Source: Hymenobacter gummosus (GTDB taxonomy: Bacteria > Bacteroidota > Bacteroidia > Cytophagales > Hymenobacteraceae). From it: a DNA stretch of 64,000 nucleotides. How positions within the stretch are numbered: position 1 is the stretch's first letter; each line of letters starts with the position of its first letter. A program made the position numbers and the translations under genes. The notes beneath the pieces were generated by a model. It ran no database searches. It was not told the origin of the DNA and saw only the letters and a list, made by a program, of their open reading frames with translations. The stretch is from contig NZ_RXOF01000004.1 in the NCBI RefSeq assembly GCF_003970915.1, positions 62,001-126,000 on the forward strand. The letters run 5' to 3'. Below, piece by piece: positions 42,355 to 49,550 of the stretch.

Positions 42355-42585
42355 CCGCAATGCCCTTTACAACATCCCAAGGCCGATACATTGCTGTTGG
42401 GAACGTATCGGACGCTCTTGGGAACGTATTGGACCCTATTGGGCAGGTTCCGGCCACTCGCGGCGACGCTTCTGACGCCCGCGGCGAAACGTTGGAGGCT
42501 GCTGGCCCGCTTCCAGGCGCAGGCAGCCGCGTTTCAGACGGCCCCGGGTATATTTTGAAGGCCCTCGTTCCCGCATTTCACCCTG
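42355..42585. repeat. Degenerate 21-bp tandem array B
   Basis: At least nine consecutive 21-bp units start at 42397, 42418, 42439, 42460, 42481, 42502, 42523, 42544 and 42565; two weaker units precede. Good examples are TTGGGAACGTATCGGACGCT(C) and TTGGGAACGTATTGGACCCT(A). The shared pattern is ..GG.aacgt.t.ggacgc. with a GC shift toward the right. The unit differs from array A but has the same length. One frame is open throughout and gives heptads (VGNVSDA, LGNVLDP, IGQVPAT), but codon choice and context do not support a gene. Confidence 0.8.
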
Positions 42586-42667
42586 CTCCGCCGACCCGGC
42601 TACCCCGTTCTCCGTATACCTCCCCTACCCCCGACCGCCCCGGCGGCCGGGCTTTTTTCACGGAAGT

Positions 42668-43573
42668 ATGATTGATATGAACCGAATAGCGGCGGGCCTG
42701 CTGAGTTTGACGCTGCTGGTGCCAGCCTCCTGCTCCGAGGCCCAGGACGGCAAAGGCAAGGGCAAAAAGGACGGCGGCGGCAAGAAAGGCGGCAAGAAAA
42801 CCACCCTGATGAACCCCATTGCGGGCCTCACCAAAACCGGCCACATGGGCTCCGAGGTCAAGGAAAGCTCCGGCCTGGCCCGGGGCCCCGAAGCCGGCAC
42901 CTTCTACACCCACGGCGACGACGGGGCCGAGCCCACCCTGTACCTGGTGCGCCTCGACGGCAGCCTGGTCAAGTCCCTGCCCGTGCCCGGCGTGCGGCAG
43001 GTCGACTGGGAATCCCTGGCCCAGGACGCGCAGGGCGTGCTCTACATCGGCGACTGCGGCAACAACAACAACGACCGGCGCGACCTGACCATCTACCGCT
43101 TCGACCCGCGCCAGCCCAGCGCGGCGCCGCGCAGCATCCGCTTCACCTACCCCGACCAGAAAGAATTTCCGCCCGGCAAAAAGGAGCGCAACTTCGACTG
43201 CGAAGCTTCCCTGTGGTACGAAGGCGGCATCTACCTTTTCACCAAGGACCGCGGCCAAGGCAGCACCTGCAAAGTGTACCGCCTGCAGGCCGATGGCCCG
43301 GACAAGCAGCAGGCTAAGCTGCTGGGTAAGATTTCGATTAACGGCGAAGTCACCGACGCGGCCCTGAGCCCGGACGGCCGCACCCTGGCCCTGCTGGGCC
43401 GGGAGGAGCTGTTTCTCTGCCCCGTATCGGGTGGCAACTTCACCCAGACCACCCCGCGCACCGTGAAGCTGCCTGGCGCCGGCCAGACCGAAGGCGCCGT
43501 GTTCGAGGGCAACAGCACGCTTATCATCAGCACCGAGCAGGGCAACCTGTTTCGGTACGAGCTGGGGCAGTAG
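42668..43573 (+). CDS. Secreted/lipoprotein, propeller-like, unknown
   Basis: 301 residues (or 298 from the ATG at 42677). Lipoprotein-type signal (RIAAGLLSLTLLVPASC) followed by a Lys/Gly-rich linker (about 28-47). The folded part has short repeats typical of a beta-propeller: HGDDGAEPTLYLVRLDGS, WESLAQDAQGVLYIGDCGN followed by NNNNDRRDLTIYRFDP, ALSPDGRTLALLGREELFL, and TEGAVFEGNSTLIISTEQGN. The GD.GNN.N.R.DL.IY motif recurs in Bacteroidota proteins of unknown role. A ligand-binding or esterase-like function cannot be decided. Confidence 0.75.
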   Translation: MIDMNRIAAGLLSLTLLVPASCSEAQDGKGKGKKDGGGKKGGKKTTLMNPIAGLTKTGHMGSEVKESSGLARGPEAGTFYTHGDDGAEPTLYLVRLDGSLVKSLPVPGVRQVDWESLAQDAQGVLYIGDCGNNNNDRRDLTIYRFDPRQPSAAPRSIRFTYPDQKEFPPGKKERNFDCEASLWYEGGIYLFTKDRGQGSTCKVYRLQADGPDKQQAKLLGKISINGEVTDAALSPDGRTLALLGREELFLCPVSGGNFTQTTPRTVKLPGAGQTEGAVFEGNSTLIISTEQGNLFRYELGQ

Positions 43574-43588
43574 TAGGCAAAAACGTCT

Positions 43589-43822
43589 GTCATCCTGAGC
43601 AGAGCGAACCGAAGGAAGGCGCAGCCAAGGACCTTCCTCGCCCCCTTCACCGCCGCTGATGCCAACGTGCCGACGCTTTTTCGGTAACGGGAAATAAAAG
43701 CGCACCCACGACCGCAACTGGTAGTGGTTGCGCTTTTATCGTTCTGCCGGGTTGGCGTCAGCGCATTGGCACTAGCGGCGGTGCGGGGGGCGAGGAAGGT
43801 CCTTCGCTCTGCTCAGGATGAC
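43589..43822. repeat. Palindromic repeat with nested hairpin and insertion
   Basis: Long inverted repeat with arms GTCATCCTGAGCAGAGCGAA and GGACCTTCCTCGCCCCC. The left arm has an extra 20 bp (CCGAAGGAAGGCGCAGCCAA) that the right arm lacks. The loop holds a second inverted repeat around 43697-43740 (AATAAAAGCGCA against TGCGCTTTTAT). The 398-bp gap before fba holds only this element and the fba promoter. Confidence 0.8.
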
Positions 43823-43883
43823 CGTTCTATAAACCGAGGGTCACCTGTTTGCGCGCGGCGGATGGTACTGCGGCCCGAAATGA

Positions 43884-43915
43884 TTGGGACCGGCACCGTC
43901 CGCCGCTTACTTTTG
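43884..43915 (+). promoter_or_regulatory. Promoter for fba
   Basis: TTG at 43884-43886, 21 nt, then TACTTTTG at 43908-43915, a perfect -7 box. Leader about 50 nt to the ATG at 43972, which supports that start over the in-frame ATG at 43849. Confidence 0.65.
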
Positions 43916-43971
43916 TTTATCCCTTGACCCCGCCGCCCACGGGCGGTACTTTCCCCCACATTCTTCACAGT

Positions 43972-45066
43972 ATGAGCAGCACTGCCGTTTCCACCCTGCG
44001 CGCCGGCGTCCTCTTCGGCGACGAGGTACAACAACTGTTTGACTACGCCAAGGAGCAAGGCTTCGCCCTGCCCGCCGTCAACGTCACCGGCACCGACACG
44101 GTGAATGCCACGCTGGAAGCGGCCCGCGAGCTGAACTCGCCCGTTATCATCCAGTTCTCCAACGGCGGTGCCCAGTTCTTCGCCGGCAAGGGCGTGCCCA
44201 ACGACAAGCAGCAGGCCAGCATTGCCGGCGCCGTTTCGGGTGCCCAGCACGTGCACCTGATGGCCGAGCTGTACGGCGTGCCCGTCATCCTGCACACCGA
44301 CCACGCCGCCAAAAAGCTGCTGCCGTGGATCGACGGCCTGCTCGAAGCCGGCGAAAAGCACTTCGCCCAGTACGGCCGCCCGCTGTTTTCCTCGCACATG
44401 ATTGACCTCTCGGAGGAGCCCATCGAGGAGAACATCGAAATCTGCAAGGAGTACCTGGCGCGCATGGACAAAATCGGCATGACGCTGGAAATCGAGCTGG
44501 GCGTAACCGGCGGCGAAGAAGACGGCGTCGACAACTCCGACGTGGATTCGGCCCGCCTCTACACCCAGCCCTCGGAAGTGGCCTACGCCTACGAGGAGCT
44601 GCTGAAAGTGAGCCCGCGCTTCACCATCGCGGCCGCCTTCGGCAACGTGCACGGCGTGTACAAGCCCGGCAACGTGAAGCTGCAGCCCGTCATTCTGAAA
44701 AACTCGCAGGAGTACGTGCGCGAGAAGTTCGCCCTGGAAGCCGAGCGTCCCATCAACTTCGTGTTCCACGGCGGCTCGGGCTCCTCGCAGGAGGAAATCC
44801 GCGAGGCCATCGGCTACGGCGCCATCAAGATGAACATCGACACCGACCTGCAGTGGGCGTTCTGGGACGGCATCAAGAACTTCTACAAGAAGAACGAAGG
44901 CTTCCTGCAGGGCCAGATCGGCAACCCCACCGGCGAAGACTCCCCCAACAAGAAGTACTACGACCCGCGCGTGTGGCTGCGCGAAGGCGAAAAAACCTTC
45001 GTAACCCGCCTCAAGCAGGCCTTTGAAGACCTGAACGCCGTGAATCGCCGCCCTTCGGCTGAGTAG
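43972..45066 (+). CDS. fbaA: Class II fructose-bisphosphate aldolase
   Basis: 364 residues from the ATG at 43972; an earlier in-frame ATG at 43849 lies upstream of the promoter. It splits fructose 1,6-bisphosphate into glyceraldehyde 3-phosphate and dihydroxyacetone phosphate in glycolysis and the reverse in gluconeogenesis. The class IIA features are present: zinc ligands in HTDHAAKKLLPWIDGLLEAG and in the later VHGVYKPGNVKL and VFHGGSGSS, and the substrate site KMNIDTDLQWAFW. Length and ends match the E. coli FbaA group. It is monocistronic: a repeat follows, then a terminator. Confidence 0.95.
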   Translation: MSSTAVSTLRAGVLFGDEVQQLFDYAKEQGFALPAVNVTGTDTVNATLEAARELNSPVIIQFSNGGAQFFAGKGVPNDKQQASIAGAVSGAQHVHLMAELYGVPVILHTDHAAKKLLPWIDGLLEAGEKHFAQYGRPLFSSHMIDLSEEPIEENIEICKEYLARMDKIGMTLEIELGVTGGEEDGVDNSDVDSARLYTQPSEVAYAYEELLKVSPRFTIAAAFGNVHGVYKPGNVKLQPVILKNSQEYVREKFALEAERPINFVFHGGSGSSQEEIREAIGYGAIKMNIDTDLQWAFWDGIKNFYKKNEGFLQGQIGNPTGEDSPNKKYYDPRVWLREGEKTFVTRLKQAFEDLNAVNRRPSAE

Positions 45067-45070
45067 TAGC

Positions 45071-45242
45071 AGAACGAGCCAAAGGAAGGTCATTCCGAGC
45101 CTAGCCAAGGACCCGAAGGAAGGCGCAGCCAATCTCGCGTGCTGCTGACAGGTAGTAAAATCCTCGTTCAACGAAGAAGTTACTATCAAGCAAGATGTCT
45201 CGATCCTCGCTTGATGCGCGACATGCTCGACATGACGTTCTG
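45071..45242. repeat. Palindromic repeat, FALLRMT family, degenerate copy
   Basis: Outer AGAACG and CATGACGTTCT ends, CAATCTCGCGTGCTG in the left arm, TAGTAA/TTACTA and TCGTTcaACGA in the centre. The arms have diverged and include a duplicated GAAGGAAGG segment. Confidence 0.6.
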
Positions 45243-45257
45243 ATAATAGCAAGCAAC

Positions 45258-45293
45258 AAAAAAGCCCGCCGGATTGCTCCGGCGGGCTTTTTT
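45258..45293. terminator. Bidirectional terminator fba/lgt
   Basis: AAAAAAGCCCGCCGGA, loop TTGC, TCCGGCGGGCTTTTTT. It serves the convergent fba and lgt genes. Confidence 0.93.
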
Positions 45294-45310
45294 GTTGGGG
45301 CTGTAGCGGC

Positions 45311-46207
45311 TTAGCGCTTCATCTGCACCGGCAGGGGCTTCTGCGGCTGGGCTTCCAGGCCCAGGTCGCGGGGGGCGTCTTCGGGACGGCCGGGGCGGCG
45401 GCCGGCGGTGAAGAGCACCGCGAGGCCCACCAGCACCAGCGGAATGCTCAGCACCTGGCCCATGTTGAGCGGAGCCAGCGCCCAGGTACTTTCGAAGCCT
45501 TCCTGATTTTCTTTCAGGAACTCCACCAGGAAGCGGAAGGAGAACAGCAGGGTCACGAACAAACCGAACAGGAAGCCGCGCGGGGCGCTGGCCTTCCAGC
45601 GGTTCCAGAGGGCGTAGAGCAGCACGAACAGCAGCAGGCAGAACAAGGCCTCGTAGATCTGCGTGGGATGGTGCAGCTCCTGCGGAATGGGGCCGCGGGT
45701 GTTATGAATCTCGTTGTAGCGCACGAATTTGAACGCCCAGGGCACATCGGTCTGCTTGCCGATGATTTCGGAGTTCATCAAATTGCCCAGGCGGATGCAC
45801 ATGCCCCCGGTGGCCACCACGATGACGATGCGGTCGAGCACCCAGAGGTAATCGAACTTGTTGTTGCGCGCAAACAGCCACACGGCCAGCAGAATGCCCA
45901 GCGTGGCGCCGTGGCTGGCCAGCCCGCCCTCCCAGATTTTCAGGATTTCCAGCGGGTTGGAGAGGTAGTGGTCGGGGTCGTAAAACAGCACGTGGCCCAG
46001 GCGGGCGCCCAGCACCGTGCCGATAAGCATGTAGATGGTAATGACGTCGACCCAGCGCGGCGAGACTTTCTCGGCCTTGTAGATGTGGGTGAGGATAAAC
46101 GAGCCGATGATGAAGCCCGCCGCGAACAGCAGGCCGTACCAGCGCAGCGCAAACGGCCCGAGCTGGGCAATGATGGGCGAAACGTCCCAGGGAATGTAGG
46201 CAAGCAT
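45311..46207 (-). CDS. lgt: Prolipoprotein diacylglyceryl transferase
   Basis: 298 residues, seven membrane helices. Lgt adds the diacylglyceryl group to the lipobox Cys of prolipoproteins in the inner membrane, the first step for the many lipoproteins of this window. Family marks: RWYGLLFAAGFIIG early, GGLASHGATLGI, the signature GMCIRLGNLMNSEIIG with its conserved Arg, and HPTQIYEALFCLLLF. The C-terminal 35 residues (AGRRPGRPEDAPRDLG) are a hydrophilic extension. A perfect -7 box lies 35 bp upstream. Confidence 0.95.
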   Translation of the reverse strand: MLAYIPWDVSPIIAQLGPFALRWYGLLFAAGFIIGSFILTHIYKAEKVSPRWVDVITIYMLIGTVLGARLGHVLFYDPDHYLSNPLEILKIWEGGLASHGATLGILLAVWLFARNNKFDYLWVLDRIVIVVATGGMCIRLGNLMNSEIIGKQTDVPWAFKFVRYNEIHNTRGPIPQELHHPTQIYEALFCLLLFVLLYALWNRWKASAPRGFLFGLFVTLLFSFRFLVEFLKENQEGFESTWALAPLNMGQVLSIPLVLVGLAVLFTAGRRPGRPEDAPRDLGLEAQPQKPLPVQMKR

Positions 46208-46241
46208 AAGCAGCGTGCGTGACGAAAAAGCGAGGAAGACT

Positions 46242-46249
46242 CAAAAGTA
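46242..46249 (-). promoter_or_regulatory. -7 box TACTTTTG for lgt
   Basis: Minus-strand TACTTTTG at 46249-46242; the -33 box is unclear. It lies between lgt and the anti-sigma-like gene end at 46282. Confidence 0.45.
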
Positions 46250-46281
46250 CTCAGACAATCGACTTGACGCTCAGCCGCGGC

Positions 46282-46572
46282 TCAGCGGCCAGGGCTGGCG
46301 GCAGGGCGCGCATCGTACGGGCCGGAGCCCAGGGCGGCGGAGTCGCCGCTGAGGACCAGCACCAGGGTGGCCAGCAGGGCCGCGTAGGCCGGCCAGCGCA
46401 GCCACTGCGGCAGCAAGGGCCGAGGAGGGGTCGTTGCGCGCGGCAGCCGCGCCCGCACCCGCCCATAGAAGTGCGGCTGGGGCTGGGCGGCGGCGCACTG
46501 GCCGCGCCACTGGTGTAGCAGCTGCTCCCACTGCTCATCGGCGCCGGGGGGGGGCGGGGTGGTATCAGGCAT
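46282..46572 (-). CDS. Small single-pass membrane protein, putative anti-sigma
   Basis: 96 residues. A soluble N-terminal part (EQWEQLLHQWRGQCAAAQPQ, HFYGRVRARL) is followed by one membrane helix (PAYAALLATLVLVLSG) and a short tail. The start overlaps the end of the sigma factor gene by eight bases, so translation is coupled. Size, topology and position are those of a minimal anti-sigma factor of an ECF system. There is no HxxxCxxC zinc motif. The role is inferred from context. Confidence 0.6.
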   Translation of the reverse strand: MPDTTPPPPGADEQWEQLLHQWRGQCAAAQPQPHFYGRVRARLPRATTPPRPLLPQWLRWPAYAALLATLVLVLSGDSAALGSGPYDARPAASPGR

Positions 46573-47197
46573 GGCGAAATGCGGACTGAAGATATTTGCG
46601 CAGGGTTTGCCGGGCCCGGAACAGCAACGACTCCACGGCCGGCACGCTGGTCTGCAGCACGGCGGCTATTTCCGCGTAGCTCAGCTGCTGCTCGTGGCGC
46701 AGCGTAAAGGCCACCTGTTGCGGCTCGGGCAGCCGGGCAATGTGCGCCTGCAGGGCCTGGAGCTGCTGCTGGCCTTCCAGCTGGGCCTGCGGGTGGGCGT
46801 AGTCAGGCGCCTCGTGCAGCACTTCGTTGTTGAAGCCCAGCAGGCTGGTGAAGTAGGCCAGCCGCTTCCGGGCGCGGGCCCGCCGCCGGTGTTTCAGGGC
46901 CCGGGATGTAGCCAGCCGGTACAGCCAGGTGCTCAGCGCCGCCTCGCCCCGAAACCGGGCCACGGTCTGGTATACTTCCACGAACACCTCCTGGGCCACG
47001 TCCTCGGCTTCTTCCGGTGAGTGCAGCAGGGCCAGCACGATGCGGTAAATGCGGTTCTGGTATTGTTCCACCAAGTGCCGGAACGCCACCTCGTCGCCCT
47101 GCTGCAGCCGCGCCAGCAGCTCGGCGTCGGCCGCAACAGCCGGCGCTAGACGGCTGGTTGGCGGCTCAATGGCAGCGGGCAGTGAAAGGGAGTACAC
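46565..47197 (-). CDS. ECF-type RNA polymerase sigma factor
   Basis: 210 residues if started at the GTG at 47197; an ATG at 47314 gives 249 but the extra part is Cys/Arg-rich and unlike sigma factors. Region 2 is present (about residues 25-95: DEVAFRHLVEQYQNRIYRIV, EEAEDVAQEVFVEVY, LSTWLYRLATSRAL) and region 4 at the end (LPEPQQVAFTLRHEQQLSYA, EIAAVLQTSVPAVESLLFRA). It recruits RNA polymerase to stress or envelope promoters, probably held by the coupled anti-sigma gene downstream. The actual start is uncertain. Confidence 0.85.
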   Translation of the reverse strand: MYSLSLPAAIEPPTSRLAPAVAADAELLARLQQGDEVAFRHLVEQYQNRIYRIVLALLHSPEEAEDVAQEVFVEVYQTVARFRGEAALSTWLYRLATSRALKHRRRARARKRLAYFTSLLGFNNEVLHEAPDYAHPQAQLEGQQQLQALQAHIARLPEPQQVAFTLRHEQQLSYAEIAAVLQTSVPAVESLLFRARQTLRKYLQSAFRHA

Positions 47198-47329
47198 CGG
47201 CGGGCGAGGGATAGAAGCAGAGCAAAATACCCGGCTCTGATTTCGGGCGCCGCCCCGCATTCCGGGCGTACAGCAGCTTAGGCCGCATCCGGCCCGAAAA
47301 CTTGCGGCACCCATCCAGACTATTTTATA

Positions 47330-47376
47330 AACAGCTGAAGCTCAAAGCAAAAAATTTGCTCTGAGCTTCAGCTGTT
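47330..47376. terminator. Hairpin downstream of nadE
   Basis: AACAGCTGAAGCTCA and its complement TGAGCTTCAGCTGTT frame an inner GCAAA/TTTGC pairing. It lies 35 bp past the nadE stop. Confidence 0.7.
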
Positions 47377-47409
47377 CGACAGGCCAGCCGGCGCGGTACC
47401 GGGCAGCCG

Positions 47410-49386
47410 TTACAGCGCCCCCAGCTCGGCCGCGAAGCCCCCGCTGAGGATGGGGAAGCGCAGCCAGGAGCGCGGGTCAAGGTTGTAGTCGTCGAGGTGG
47501 AAGGAGGGGGCGTACCGCTCGCGCTTCCACTGGTTGCGGCTCCAGAGCGAGTAGAAGCGCCGCACGTACACTTTCAGCTGCTCCACGTCGGCGTCTTCCA
47601 GCTCACCTTCCAGCCGGGCCAGCACCTGCTGGGGGCTCAGCCGCTCGTAGAAGGCCAGCCGCTCGATGCGGTTGAGCAGCGGGTAGGGCATCAGGTCCCG
47701 CTCGTCGGTCTGCTTGTCTTCCAGAGGCCGCAGCTCGGCCGTGGGCTGCAGGTTGTTGACGCGGTGCAGGCCGGGGTAGTTCAGCTCCGTCTCGGCCCAC
47801 ACCAGCCACTGCTTCACGAAGGCCTTATCGACGCCGGCAATGGGCGAGATGGAGCCGGCCGTGTCGCCGTCCATGGTGCAGTAGCCCACGGCGGCCTCGG
47901 AGCGGTTGGAAGTGGTGATGAGCAGGCAGTTGAGCACGTTGGCCAGCATCCAGATGCTGGGGGCGCGCACCCGGGCCTGAATATTCTGTAGCGTAAGGTC
48001 GTCGGTTTTCCAACTCAGCTCCCGCCCCAGCGCGTGCTCGATTTTGCCGGTGTAGCCCTTCACCTCCTGGTCGATGTCCCAGCTGAAAAACACCGCGCCA
48101 GTATCGTCAGCCAGCTCCTTGGCCGAGAGGTAGGTGTCGTCGGAGGAGTTGACGGTGCCCTGGTAGGCGCAGGTGAGCAGGCGGCGCGTGAGCTGCTGGT
48201 TGAGGGTGCGGTTTTCGTTGCCGGTGGTTTGCACGCCCGGGTGCGAGGCGCCCTGTACGCGGCCGGCGTCGGTTTCCTTGGGCCGCTCCTGCACCGGCCC
48301 GCCGGGCAGCTGCCGGTATTCCACGGCGAAGCGGATTTCGTTCTCGGTGTAGGCGCCGGCCTTGCGCATGAAGCCCTCCACGCCCAGCTCGGCCACGCCC
48401 AGGCGCACCAGTTCGGCCACGCCCACGGCGCACATGCAGGAGTCGGCTCCGCCGCTCAGGCTCAGCACGAAGCCCTTGCTGCGGGCCTTGCGCAGGTAGT
48501 CGAACAAAGCCAGGCTCAGCGCCTGGTTCAGCTCCCGGTACTCATCCGGGGTGGGCAGCGGGGTTATGTCCTGCTTCACGGCCGGCTCGGTGGCGAAATC
48601 CACGTCGGCAAACTCCAGGTCCACATCCTTGTAGCTCAGCAGCTGGTTGCGCTTGAGCAGCTCCCCGTTGCGGGCAATGAGGATTTCGCCGTCGTAGGTG
48701 ATGCGGCCGGCTTCGTTGCCGAGCAGGTTGGCGTAGAGGTAGGTCACCTGGTAGTCGCGGGAGGCCTTGAGCACCAGCTGGTAGCGCACATCGGTCTTGC
48801 TCATGGCGAAGTGCGAGGCCGAGGGGTTCACGATGAGCTGCACCCCGCGCTCCTTGAGGCGGCCGGCGGGCCGGTCCTGGGCCGGGCGCCAGGCATCCTC
48901 GCAGATTTCAAAGCCGAACGTCACGCCCTGGTGCTCAAAGGTCAGGTCGCCGATGGTGAACGTCTCGCCCCCGAAGTCGAAGGTTTCGATGGTACCAGCC
49001 CGCCAGGAGGTGAAAAAGCGCGGCTCGTAGTGCACCCCGTCGTTGGCCAGCCACTGCTTGGCCGCGAAGCCCAGGATTTCCCGGTTGCGGATGACGCAGG
49101 CGGTATTGTAGGTGCGGCCCTGCAGGCGCACGGGCAGGCCCACGCACACCACCATATTGGGGTCGGTGCAGCACTGGCGCACCGTCTGCAGGTGCTGCAG
49201 GGCGGTTTCGCTCAGCCAGTCGTGCAGAAACAGGTCCTCGCAGCCGTAGCCCGTCAGGCACAGCTCGGGCAGGCAGAGCAGCTCCACCTGGGCATCCTTG
49301 GCCTGCTCAATGGCCTCGCGGATGGTGCGCAGGTTGTTGTCCCAATCAATCGGAGTCTGGTTCAGGGCGGCGCCGGCAAGTCGCAT
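47410..49386 (-). CDS. nadE: Glutamine-dependent NAD+ synthetase
   Basis: 658 residues, two domains. The N-terminal carbon-nitrogen hydrolase (about 1-270) frees ammonia from glutamine: Glu in LCLPELCLTGYGCEDL, Lys in LKERGVQLIVNPSASHF and Cys in GFEICEDAW. The C-terminal ATP-pyrophosphatase (about 300-600) amidates deamido-NAD: P-loop LSLSGGADSCMCAV near 308, then SSDDTYLSAKELADDTGAVF and TTSNRSEAAVGYCTMDGDTA. Both active sites look intact. It catalyses the last step of NAD+ synthesis. It is apparently a single-gene unit. Confidence 0.95.
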   Translation of the reverse strand: MRLAGAALNQTPIDWDNNLRTIREAIEQAKDAQVELLCLPELCLTGYGCEDLFLHDWLSETALQHLQTVRQCCTDPNMVVCVGLPVRLQGRTYNTACVIRNREILGFAAKQWLANDGVHYEPRFFTSWRAGTIETFDFGGETFTIGDLTFEHQGVTFGFEICEDAWRPAQDRPAGRLKERGVQLIVNPSASHFAMSKTDVRYQLVLKASRDYQVTYLYANLLGNEAGRITYDGEILIARNGELLKRNQLLSYKDVDLEFADVDFATEPAVKQDITPLPTPDEYRELNQALSLALFDYLRKARSKGFVLSLSGGADSCMCAVGVAELVRLGVAELGVEGFMRKAGAYTENEIRFAVEYRQLPGGPVQERPKETDAGRVQGASHPGVQTTGNENRTLNQQLTRRLLTCAYQGTVNSSDDTYLSAKELADDTGAVFFSWDIDQEVKGYTGKIEHALGRELSWKTDDLTLQNIQARVRAPSIWMLANVLNCLLITTSNRSEAAVGYCTMDGDTAGSISPIAGVDKAFVKQWLVWAETELNYPGLHRVNNLQPTAELRPLEDKQTDERDLMPYPLLNRIERLAFYERLSPQQVLARLEGELEDADVEQLKVYVRRFYSLWSRNQWKRERYAPSFHLDDYNLDPRSWLRFPILSGGFAAELGAL

Positions 49387-49456
49387 AAGCTAGGGGCAGG
49401 GTGGTTGGAGTTGGTCCTGCAAGTAACTCGAAATGGCGGAGTCGGGTTGTGCCCGC

Positions 49457-49501
49457 CAACAATACAGCCGCCCCACCCGAGGCAGGACGGCTGCATTGTT
49501 G
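49457..49501 (-). terminator. Hairpin after T9SS gene 49551-51857
   Basis: CAACAATACAGCCG pairs with CGGCTGCATTGTTG with one mismatch around a 17-base loop. It lies 50 bp after the stop of the minus-strand gene; a weak terminator candidate. Confidence 0.5.
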
Positions 49502-49550
49502 ACGGGTGCGGCACGGTGCACCAGCGCAGCCCGTGCTCAGTTCCGCGCCC

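Noticed and set aside
42360-42671. 103-codon plus-strand ORF
   Set aside because: It is the open frame of the 21-bp array B and ends in the promoter region of the next gene; no signal or domain.
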